NCBI RefSeq assembly: GCF_000003855.2 | Contig: NW_003101680.1 | Location: forward strand, 4,867,063-4,931,062 | Source of the DNA: Blastomyces gilchristii SLH14081 | Taxonomy: Eukaryota; Ascomycota; Eurotiomycetes; Onygenales; Ajellomycetaceae | Direction of reading: 5' to 3' | Length of the DNA stretch: 64,000 nt | Position numbers and translations under genes: made by a program | Shown here: positions 1 through 10,834 of the stretch, in pieces | How the letters are laid out: the number at the start of each line of letters is the position of its first letter | Position numbering within the stretch: position 1 is the first letter of the stretch | The notes under the pieces: model-generated | Seen by the model: only the letters and a program-made list of their open reading frames with translations | What the model was told of the DNA's origin: nothing | The model's database searches: none

Positions 1-3000
1 CTGAAAGATATGCAGAATCTCTCAGAGAGTTTACTTAAAGCAGTAAGAAAAGAAGCTGAAACTGCTGAATCAGAATCAAAGCTCTGTACACATACAAGAA
101 TTCTAAATGAGATTGAGGCCTTGTGTACACAGTGACAGACTGAGACAGAAGTCAAACAATAATTGATATTCACTGCAGATCAAGTATTCACTATAAAGAG
201 CTTTATCAACACAATCATCATCATTAATAAGAATAGAGAAAACCAGATCTTAGACCTGCAGTGAGAGATTAAATATTTACACAGACAGATAACTACACTG
301 AATCTGAAGATTTCATCATGATTATTCATAATCTCTTCAAAAGTATACATATTATCAGAGACTGCTGTGCAGGATGAGAATCTGAGTATGAGATATATTA
401 AGTCAGAAGATCTGCTGAAGTCATTAAGCTTTAATAACAACTGAAAAAATAATACTGCAATCAGCTGACTAAGTCAGATGCAATCATATTATCAGATTGA
501 ATGTAAACTCACAGATAGACAATTAACAGAATTTTAACAAGTCTTAAGATCTGCTGTATTTCTACATAGAAAAGTAAAGTCACTGTGAATAACTGATGAA
601 AAGATGAATCTCACAGACTCAGAGCAATATTCATTCTCATGAATATGAAATGAGTTTTTCAAATAAATCTTACACAACTTTGAGAAAGTGAATATATAAG
701 ATAAGTGTTATAAATACTTCACTGAGTGTAAATAAGTGAGCAATCTTATATCATACTTCACACACTTCAGCTTACACTATCTTGTATTGAATGAAGAGCT
801 TTCAACATCTTTCTGTTTACAGATCTTCATTCATGATCTTATATCTGAGTTGAGAGCAGAATGAAAATGCTTAATCTCACAGTCAGATACAGTGAAGAAA
901 GTATATAATATTCTCATTATATAGAAATAAGTAAGTTAATTATAACAGAAAATACTGTAATCAAGTATGTCTCAGTGAAGAATGAGTAATCAGACTTCTA
1001 TAATATAAGTTACATACTCAGATATAATAAATCTAGATCTGAATGCTATTGCTAAAGCACTGAATCTCTTAAAAAAGAGATTCTCTGAGTGAAAATCTTG
1101 ATATTGTAAGCATTAAGCTTATTTCAACTACAGATACTAAAATTATGATGTAAAAGATTACATTCAGCATGCATAGTCAAGAGAAGCAAGAGAGTCAAAA
1201 AACTAGCAGAATCAGTGAGCTTGAAGACACTCACTGATATTCTATGAAAAGTCTTCAAAGTGAAAGAGATGTCTGTGTTAGATAATTCTCTGAATTTTAT
1301 AAATATAAAGAAGAAGCAGGCTTCTGAATGAGATGTGAATAAGAATGATGAAGTGAACACTCATCTCAATGTCTTAAGACCTGAAATGTTAATATATAAG
1401 AGACACTTGAGTAAGAACAGAGAGATGACTGCAAAAGTATTAGTAGACATAGAAGCTTCTATGTAATATATCAGTGATTATATAATCTGAAGACTGAAAG
1501 AAATCTGCTGAGTGAAGAATCTCTGATATATAAGATTATCTGATAACTGATATTTAATATCATTTATAAGAGTAAGAGTTCTCTTACACTTTGAAGAATG
1601 ATCTTGCTATATTTGAGCACAGAAGCTGCAGAATGTGAAATATAATCTTATTCTTAAACTTGATTGATTTCAAAGGTTCAATCTGCAGATTCAATGATGT
1701 ACATGTCATATACAGTTGACTGATAGAAAGAAAATGATTCATACAATTCTATCAATTAATATGAGAAGAACATTTCATGTCTCTGATATAGAAGGATTAA
1801 ATCTGCTTACACATCAATAAGCAAAGAGAATGATTTATCAGATCTTATCTGAAAGCATTCTGTATGTTATACAGGACTCAGAAGTGAAGGAAACTAAGAT
1901 AAAGAATATACAGAAGAATAAGTGTATGAAGAAGCTTCTAAAGAAGCATGAGAAGATCTTCTGAACAGATCTTTCATCAGAATTACTGCTGAAATGAGGA
2001 TTCATACATAAGATTGACACAGAGAACACAAAATCAGTTAATCAGAATGTATATTCTCTGTCACAAACACATCTCAAAGAACAGAAGTGTCAGATCACTG
2101 ACCTTCTAGAACATGGTCTTATACAACTCTCATCAAGTGCATGAGACTTTTCAGTTCTATTCATGAAAAAGATAAGTAAGAAGTGATGAATGTGTATTAA
2201 TTATTAAGCACTTAACAAGCTTACAATCAAGAATGAATATTCACTATCATAGATTCAACAACAGTTGAATATGATTGAAAACACCTAATATCTATCAAAG
2301 ATCAATCTTCTCTCAGAATACTGACAGATCTGTGTAGATAAACTGTCAGTTTCATGAATTATATTTAATACACAATGAAGAAAGTTTGAATTCCTGATAA
2401 TATCATTCAGTCTGATAAATGTGCTCATCATCTTCTAAATGATGATGAATACAATTCTTTATAAACAGAATGAAATCTTATGTCTTATATATCTCAATAA
2501 CATTCTAGTCTTTTCAAACTTATATAATGAACATCTGAAGCATCTCAATAAAGTGCTTATAACTCTGACAGAGTATAAGCTCTATGTTAAATTAACAAAG
2601 TATGTGTTTGAAATAAAAGAGTTGAAGTTTATAGAATATGTAGTGAGTGATGACTGTATACATCTCATTCTGAAGAAATTGAATGTCATAGTAAATTAAC
2701 TGTGACTGAGAAATGTATATTATGTACAACAGTTTCTTGAGTTGATCTCATATTACTGCAGATTTATCAAGGATTTCATACAAATATCTGTATCACTCTC
2801 AGATCTCTTAAGAGAAATGAATGCAAATCTGTAAAAGAAGAAGTTTCATTCAATTATCTGAAATACTGTGTGTGAAGAGGCTTTTCTCACACTGAGAGAA
2901 TGTATAACAACATTCTCAGTGCTTATTCAATCAGATTGTGATAAACCTTTCTACATTGAGACAGATATATCTGAATGAGCTATCAGAGATGCTCTTCTAC

Positions 3001-5205
3001 AGATGAGTAAGAATGACAAGCTGCACTCAGTGATATATAATAGTAGAAAACTATCAGATGCTGAGCTCAATTACTCAGTGTATGAAAAGAAATTGCTAGT
3101 GATTAAACACATGCTGGCATTGTGAAATAGATATATTAACAACAGATATATAACAACAGTGATCACAGATCATGAAAGCCTCATTTATCTATAATTAATA
3201 ACAAAATCTTTCAAACACTTAGCACATTGAATCTCGGAGTTTCAAGTATATAATCTTCATATCAAATACTGAAAGAAATCAGACACTGTGATGCCTGATA
3301 CAATCAGTTGCAGACCTGATTTCATGAATGAGAGTTCTGTGAACCAGATACAAGAAATGTTCATGTTAAATGTGCTGAGAGAATGCAAGAAATCAGAATG
3401 AGTGAATATCATGATCTCTCACTTGAAGAATGACAAGATATCAGATGATAAGTGTCTCATAAGAGTAGTAGAAGAGATGCTTCTGAACTTCAAGCTGAGG
3501 AAATTGAAAAATGATGTTATGCTTTACTGCAATCTAGAATACACAGAAGCTCTCTATCTAGAATCTTCATTTAGACACAACTTAATAACTCACATACACA
3601 AGGAATTTAGTCACTTAGAAAGTTCTGAACTCATGAGTGTACTTGAATCAAGAGTATACTGACTAAGCATGACTGAGAATATTCAGATATATACTCATGA
3701 GTGTTCAAATTGTCAGGTTGTAAAAGAATCTAAGAAAGAGTTAGAATATAAGAAAGTACAACATCAGATGAAGTGTATAATATAATTATTTAAATGATGA
3801 GAGGTGAATCTCATAGACATATTACTGTGAATGTCAAATGAAAATCAATGAATAATCACAGCTATTGATTACACTACTGACTGGCCAGTTGTGAAAGCAG
3901 TTTCAGAGATGATAGAGAAGGTGATGATGAAGTTTCTACATGATAAGATCTATATCAACTATGAAATGCCATGCGAGATTCTAACTGATAACAGTGCAAA
4001 CCTTGTAGAAGAAGTGATGAGGCATTTCATGAGCCAGTTACAGATAAGATATTGTAGAACAATATCATATCATTCATGAATGAACAGAAAGATGAAACAC
4101 TTGAATGAAATCTTGAATAACATACTGACAAAATATCTAGTAAGCAAGCCTATAAGATTATGAGATGAATATCTTGATCAGATACTATTAGTCACACGAA
4201 TTCAGCAGCATGTAGTCTCTAAGTGTTCATCATTCTATCTGTTATATGAATTGCATTCACACATTCTGAAGAATGCTTCAGAAAAGATGAGGAAGAAAAC
4301 AGCAGTTGCAGACACAACAGTCATGAACATGAAATCAAGATTGAAAGAGATCAGCTATGCATGTATGAAAGCTAATAAGTTACTTCTGAACTGAGCAATT
4401 CAATTGAAAAGAATACAAGACTCACTAGTTAAGAAATCAAGTCTCAAGATGAGAATATGAGTTCTTATACACAATGAGAGTTCTGAGAAGTTTCAATCTA
4501 GGTGATTTGAACTCTATAAAATACTCAAATCACATTCTCTGAGAACTTATACATTGAAGAAATCAGAGAAACAGATCTTATACAACTTAATCAATAATTT
4601 ATAACTTATAAAAGCAAAGATGCAAGATCTGAGTAAATTATAATTATCTGCAGCACTATCATCAGTGTTGAAAAAGAAGAAGCTTATAATTGAAAAGTCT
4701 TACAAAGTAAGAGAAATCATAGACACTTACAAATCAGATGATCTCACTTATTCTAATCTTTTCATAATTACAAGAAAAGAATGAGAAGCAATGAAGAAAT
4801 CAGGTAAATATCATACTTTAATAAGTGATGAGACTGTAGTCAGTTGTATAATAACACACTGCAGACAGCAGGTGCAACACAGCAAAGAACAGTCTCAAAG
4901 TAACAGACTTGTATATAAGTCAGATTGCAGAAGAAAAAGGAATTCAGAGTTGAATTCAACTGTTTATATCAGTTCAATCACAGAGATCACAGAGAATAAA
5001 CTATCTGAAACATCTGTGAACATGTGAGACTAAGTCATCTTAATCTCTGAGAACACTCAGAGATCAGATAAGATTGGTTTCAATAAGCTGTTTACTGTAG
5101 TAGTCTGAGTGAGTGAAGAGAGACAGTATAATATGTGAGACAGAATTATAAAAGATGAAAGCTGCTGAACCTAGTTATTAAATACTGTATTATATAGAGA
5201 TTAGA
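1..5205 (+). mobile_element. Ty3/gypsy LTR retrotransposon relic, 5' end outside the window
   Basis: Translating through stops gives a gag-like coiled region (1-1350), an aspartic protease remnant near 1430-1475 (LVDIEAS, family LxDxGAS), reverse transcriptase at about 2050-2720, RNase H at about 2930-3140 (ETDIS, NYSVYEKKLL), an integrase H2C2 finger at about 3590-3730, an integrase core at about 3810-4140 (WPVVKAV, ILTDNS) and a gypsy-type integrase C-terminal region at about 4440-4650 (family SKWFGPY seen as SRWFELY with TGA for W). This order, RT-RNaseH-integrase, is Ty3/gypsy. The RT active site YLDD is YLNN (Asn codons 2496-2501), so the copy is dead even apart from its stops. The right limit is approximate: I found no LTR pair, because the left end is missing. 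Confidence 0.88.
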
Positions 5206-5300
5206 CTGGCCGGCGGGACCATGAATTTCACATTTGATTTCATTTGGTCTGGTTTCATACATTTCTTGGCGTGAGTCCCACCAGGACCAAGCCTCAAAAA
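5205..5300. other. GC-retaining island at the end of the gypsy element
   Basis: About 95 bp containing CpG-bearing pieces such as CTGGCCGGCGGGACCA and TTGGCGTGAGTCCCACC lie inside otherwise CpG-free sequence. The position directly after the last gypsy-like coding sequence would fit LTR or solo-element DNA that escaped mutation, but I see no second copy in the window and no clean terminal repeat. Function unknown. Confidence 0.4.
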
Positions 5301-5959
5301 AATCTGAAAATGAACCATTTCTGAGAGAAATGATGTGAAAAATGACCAGATTTAATTCAAGAACAGTGAAATGAGAGTAATTTCTCAGAATAAACTGTGA
5401 AAGATGATCATTCTTTCAAAATCAGAATGAGACTGAGACTGAAGATCAAAATCAGTTTCATTCAGTTCATTCAGTGATTGCTTATATAATCAGAATTTGG
5501 TAACAATTATTGATAATGCTCATGAAATAACTAAATACATTCTTGTACAAGTTTATTCTTCACTTTCTCATGAAAACTACAATTCTCTGATATACTGTAA
5601 TCAGAGATATTAAACTGTCTGATAATTCTATGTTTTATAATCATGAGTTTCTTGATTGTTTCTCCTTGTAATTGTCCTCAGTGATAGTGATAAATATCTT
5701 GACTTGAGTTGAACTTTCACTTCATTCCCATCTCTGTCAATGAAATTATCAGAATATCATGCACTATCAGTACAACAGTTGAATATATACTCTCAACAAT
5801 TTTTCATAACTTTAGAATTGATTTGATGTGTAAATTTGTTGAATTATCTTGAAAATAGTGATCAAATTCAGTTTTACAAGTATGTAGTTTTGCCTGATTT
5901 TTAATTGCAATCAATGTATGCAAGTTCTGTTTCAAAGTTAGTATTATAGTTCTATGAAA
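5301..5959. other. AT-rich stretch without recognisable gene
   Basis: No reading frame or motif I can assign. It lies downstream, in minus-strand sense, of the hAT transposase relic and may be its 3' end or its inverted-repeat flank; no terminal inverted repeat could be identified by eye. Confidence 0.5.
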
Positions 5960-7260
5960 TATGAAGTGTTATCAAAGATTGTTACTTACTAGAGAATTGT
6001 ATTTCACTGTCTTCACATCTCAAACATCTGCTTGTTCAAATCTCTGATAGTTGACATTGTAGTAGTCTTGAGCTAATTTAATATACAAGTCTCATTCCTC
6101 CTCTGTTCAATCTTGAGAAGTGTAGATGTTAACTCAATAAGAGAGATCTAGTAGAGCTGCTACAGCATAGTACTCTGCAAAAGATTGTTCAGTTTTGCTG
6201 TAGTAATATACTAGTTTATTCCTTGCAGCAATAATAGCCTGTGCTATAGTATTATCTCAGACTGAATTTCTTTTTAAGTGATTCAACTGCTTCTCAAGAT
6301 GAGTAAATAAACTGTTATACACTCATCAGACTGACTGCAGCATTGATGTATAAGTGATTGAGACTGTCTTTATTGTCTTATAAAACTGAAACAGTAAATC
6401 AATCACATATTTCAACTGAGTTCACTTCATATCAGAAAGTTTCAATGTCTGAATCTTTTCCTGATCAGAGTGTTGCACTCAATGATTAATTATCTGACAC
6501 AATTGAAGAGTCTGAATAGTTATTTTATATATTGAACTTCACTGTATTCTAACATTCTGTATCATATTCAGTGATGTGACTGATTTGTTTATTTGTTAAA
6601 TATCATGAAATTATTGTTATTATTTAGAGAAGGTACAAATTGCATTAGCAATGTTTCAAATCTATGATATTTAAATTATTAGTCAATCTATTCAAAATTA
6701 ACAGTAGTGTTATCAAAAAGTGTTATCAAAAAGCAATATTAAAAAGTGTTGTTAAAAAACATTATCTTTTGCAAAGTGAATGTAAAAGTTACTTGAGTAA
6801 TCACTTTCATCTCATTCTCATCTTAAGAATCAGTCATCTCATTATTCTTTGTCTCAATGTTAAGATTCTTTATCAGTGTTTACATCACAAGTTGAATCAC
6901 ATGAGCAATGCAGAGAATATGACCTTGTTTATCATTTCAGAAATGCAAAGTCAATTTTTGCTTCAAGCTGTTCATCATAGTGTAGTTATTCACAGCATTA
7001 TCAGTTGTAATTGTAAGAAGACTGAGACTAATATCTCAATAGTCATTTTTAATCACAGTCATTAATACCTCTGTTATATAATTCTCAGTATGACTACTGA
7101 TCAATGATTCAAATTCAATTAATGTCTCTTGATAAGTCCAGTTCTCATCAATGTAATAACATGTAACTCTTATAAATGTAAGATTGTTTATACTAGTTTA
7201 TGCATTTACTGTGAGAGACACTTTTCAATGATTCTTCAACTCTGATTCTAGATATTGCAT
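5960..7260 (-). pseudogene. hAT-family DNA transposase relic
   Basis: The minus strand, read through stops, has the ordered hallmarks of hAT transposases: SLTVNA-stop-TS near 7220 (family SLTxDxWTS, with the Asp as Asn and the Trp codon now TAA), then CYYIDENW and FESLISSHT near 7100-7150, then ITTDNAVNN near 7010 (family TDNAxNN) and GHILCIAHVIQLVM near 6900 (family xRCxAHxxxL). A later piece near 6070-6190 (EYYAVAALLDLSY) resembles the region before the C-terminal dimerisation domain. hAT enzymes cut and paste DNA with a DDE catalytic triad. Several stops make this copy inactive. I could not find the terminal inverted repeats or an 8-bp duplication, so element limits are unknown and only the coding relic is annotated. 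Confidence 0.8.
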
Positions 7261-7534
7261 ATTGACTTTGTAGTGTGTCTCAAGATTGAACTGAAGACAG
7301 AATTGATGTGAAATATGAAGATTTGAATTAAGCATTTAAAGAAGTGTTCAGAATTCAGGGTTTTCAATTGATTAAAGAGAAAGATTCAGAGATATATATA
7401 TATGAAGTAATTGTTCATGAAAGTTATCAGATGAGAGTTGTGAAATCAGAGTACTGATATGTGATCATTTTTGCATGATTTTCTTCAAATTAGAAAGTTA
7501 GTGTTATTAAAAATCATTATCTAGTAGAGCAACT
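7261..7534. other. AT-rich remnant, interrupted by LINE 1
   Basis: A short open stretch on the plus strand (about 7340-7500) looks protein-like but I cannot assign it. It ends in the 13-bp target site TAGTAGAGCAACT (7522-7534), which recurs after LINE 1 at 15158-15170, so this remnant and the DNA after 15170 were originally contiguous. Confidence 0.5.
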
Positions 7535-7907
7535 GAACACAGCTTGAACAACCGCTTCACCACGAACTCACTCGATTTTTCAAATAAGAACCCGCTGATA
7601 GATCCATTGAAAAGCCCTCGATCATACAAGCATTTTGACCCCATCGCCGACTGCATACCCCGTGTGGTTGTGGAGTTATCCAGCCAAATGTGAACCAGAT
7701 GTTGTTTGAAACTCCTGTGTGGGATTATCCCCCATTCTCCCCTACCACACCACAACCCTGGGCCAAATTGCCATGCAAATTGTAAGGTGAAGAGACCTAG
7801 TCATATGCATCAATCTTCTCAATTTTGAAAGATCTCTAATCTGTAGTTGTGAAGATATCTGAGGGATGACCTCCATGAAAACCCTGTCCATCTTTGATGT
7901 TTCAAAA

Positions 7908-8160
7908 CATCAACACCAAGTCTCACCCTCATATCGTCCTTCCTAATCTGGCCCATCCCCAGCAGAAAAATACAAAAAGATATCTCAGTGATAATATCAA
8001 GCATATAATCAACAGCCACTTCTGAAGTGCAATCTTCACAGTCTGTCTTCAGTGTATCTAGACATCAACATCAAGTCTCACCCTCATATCATCTCTCTCA
8101 ATCTGGCTCATCCTCAGCAGAAAAGTACAAAAAGATATCTCAGCAACTGTATTTAATATA
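7908..8160 (+). repeat. 155-bp tandem repeat in the LINE 1 5' leader
   Basis: CATCAACACCAAGTCTCACC at 7908 recurs as CATCAACATCAAGTCTCACC at 8063, followed by the same landmarks (AATCTGGC..CATCC, AAAAGATATCTCAG). LINE 2 has the same arrangement at 23846 and 24001, also 155 bp apart, so the duplication predates both insertions. Repeated leader units are common in LINE promoters; a promoter role here is inference. In both copies the first unit keeps more CC and CpG than the second. Confidence 0.75.
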
Positions 8161-9073
8161 TAATCAGCAGATACAACAACTATAAAATCAGTATACTTCA
8201 AGATCTGACTGAGCCTTTGATCCCTGCACAGTGAGATATATTAAATCTAGTTTTAATATCTCAATATTCAATAGATTCTGTAAGAGATTGAGAACAGCAA
8301 CACTAGATTTCTATTGAATTTGAGAATTAACTCTATATTAATATAATCATTGACAAAGTCTTCTATTTTAAGATATAAATAACCAGTTCCTCTACATCTC
8401 ACTGACAATATTTATATTATTATATAGAAATAGACTTATATTCTCTATAATATCAAGACTCTGAAGAGAGAAAGTCTTGATAGAGAGTATACAGTAGTAT
8501 ATATCTTAGCAGTTTCTATCTCATTCTTCTGCAGCAGTTAATGCAAAAAAAAAAGATCTTAGAAATAGTTTTTTACTTCTCTTGAAAAAGTAAGATGTTT
8601 TTCTCTGAGTTTTATACAATATTCTTACAAAGAATTAAAAACAGAGCTGTTTTCTGTCATAATTTTATATTCTTTTAAATAAGAATTACTTTTTCAGTGA
8701 CTGAAGAGCTTTTATTAATACTTAATTCTTTTTTATACTCTTTATTAACTGATTTGAGTTGCACACTTATTATGTGAGAAGAATTAGATGATTTAGAATA
8801 AAATTGAATAGTTTTAATTAATTTCTCTGTAAAAAATTGATTTATTTTTTGTCAGTTTTTCTCTCAAAAACTGTCATATTATCTGATTTATTATCAATTG
8901 ATATCATACTTTTTCTCACTGTATTTCAAGAAAGAGATTATAAAGATTTTATTAATTTATCTTAAAAATCAATTTTAGTTTATTAGATTCTCTTCAAAAA
9001 TCTAACCTAGTTACTGAACTAGTGTGAAAAAAATCAGATGTTTTATATATAAAAGTCTTCTATTCTTCTTTTA

Positions 9074-9200
9074 AAACAGTCTAACTAACTTTTCAATTGA
9101 AAACAGACTTAGAAACCTCTTAATTGAAACAGTCTGATCAACTTTTCAAAAGAGTTTAATACATATCTTAATTAAAACAGTCTGATCAACTTTTCATTGA
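9074..9200 (+). repeat. short tandem repeats before LINE 1 ORF1
   Basis: The phrase AACAGTCTgatcAACTTTTCA occurs three times (about 9075, 9128 and 9176) just ahead of ORF1, while LINE 2 has two (about 25009 and 25065). The units are about 50 bp apart. Copy-number difference between otherwise collinear elements suggests slippage. Confidence 0.65.
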
Positions 9201-9209
9201 GTGAGAACA

Positions 9210-10811
9210 ATGAGTTCAAAAATACACTCAGTTGATATGAAAAAAGATGCTTTCTCAAATACTATTCCTGAGATTGAAATTCTGAAGAGAAGAAAGAAAG
9301 AAGAAATAGAGAAACAACAAGTTCTTGAAATACAGAAACTTGAAAAAGTAAGTAAGATTCTTAAAAAGCAGTGTCTGAGTGAGATAAATGAAGAAGTTCT
9401 GTTAATTCTTCATGCTCAGACTAGACAACTACAGAAGATGATCAAGTTTAAACTTGGAATTTCAAACACAGTTTAAAAAACATTGAAAATTCCTAGTATA
9501 ATCACTGACTTCTTATCTTGCTCTTCTTTCTTCTTTTCTACTTCTTCTTCTTCTTTGAATCAGAAGAAAACATATGCTTAAGCAGCTGAATCTGCTGTCT
9601 CTAAACCTGCTATCTCAAAATATACTCAAAATCCTGAGAAAACTGAGAAGAATAATGCTCATACTTCTATTGATAAAAAAGTGAAGAAAAAAATGTAAAA
9701 GAAGAAAAACTTTCAAATCTTCAGAAATAGAAGACTTATTCTCAAAGTCTTAAATCAGAATATCTTGCAAAGGAACAAGCTAAACTCAAATCTCATTTTC
9801 AGAATCAGAAATGAAATTAATCAGCAGTTCTTTTCTCAGTTAATAACTGATATTAAAGTTTAAAAATCAGTTATAGCTTCAATTGAGTTATTCTTCTTTG
9901 AAAACACTATCATTCTGACTACAATGTCTGAATTCAGTGCAGAATTCCTTATTCAGAATGAGAATCTCTGAAAATCAGCAGTAGAATCTTTATTAAACAT
10001 AATAATTCTATCTGAGAGAGATGAAAAGTGAGACAAATTCATTCTTTATAATATTTCAGTTGAAATTTTTGACTGTGAAGAAGAAATGCTACTTCTCAAA
10101 AATAAATTAGAAGAATACAACTCTATTCAACTGAGAAAAGAGCCTGTATGACTAAATTCAATTGAGTTCAGACAAAGCAGAAGAAATGCCTCTATTCTAG
10201 TATATACAAAGACACTTGAACAGTCAAAGATCTCTGAAGTAAGAGTAGCAGATTTGAAAATGAGAGTTCATGAATACAAAGACTCAAGAATGAATCTCAA
10301 AGCTCAAACACAGTATTCAAACTGTCAAAGATATGAATACTTTACAATCTTCTATTTCAGAGACTCAAAATGTGTATTCTGCACCAGAGATCACAAAACT
10401 AGTGAGTATAAATGTGAAACATGCTTAAAAAGAGATGAAATATGTCAACACACTCTGCTTAAATGCTCTAATTGCAAAGAAAAACATGCATCTAGCTCAA
10501 AAGAATGTATGTTTACTTCAAGAACTCAAAAGAACTGAAGAAAAGATGAAGCTCAAAGCAAATCTAGAACTGAAGAGAATAGTCAAGTCAGTAAACTCAC
10601 AACTGCAAGCTCAAAAAGAAGAAACTCTCAACTATCTAAATCTTCAAACTTCAATTCTTCAGCTAAATGTAAATAGAATTTGAATCCTCAAACTTCTGTT
10701 AAGATTAGAGAATTGAGAAATAACTCTGATAATAAACTAGATATAATGCAAGCAGTTGAGATTCCTACTTTTCAGAATAGTTGTAATCTACTATCTGATA
10801 ATAGTGATTAG
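9210..10811 (+). pseudogene. LINE 1 ORF1 (nucleic-acid-binding Gag-like protein), broken
   Basis: ORF1 spans 534 codons from ATG 9210 to TAG 10809-10811; the same frame is shared by the open stretches starting at 9210 and 10254, with TGA/TAA/TAG codons between. The N-terminal third is Lys/Glu-rich and likely coiled-coil (about residues 15-80). The C-terminal half has a Cys/His cluster at about 10314-10500, including CVFCTRDHKTSEYKC and CSNCKEKHASSSKEC, which matches the zinc knuckles of Tad-like ORF1 proteins that coat the LINE RNA. The start codon is intact here although LINE 2 has ATA at the equivalent place. ORF2 begins 23 nt after the stop in another frame. Confidence 0.82.
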
Positions 10812-10834
10812 ATTCTACTCTACTCTCTTTTAGT

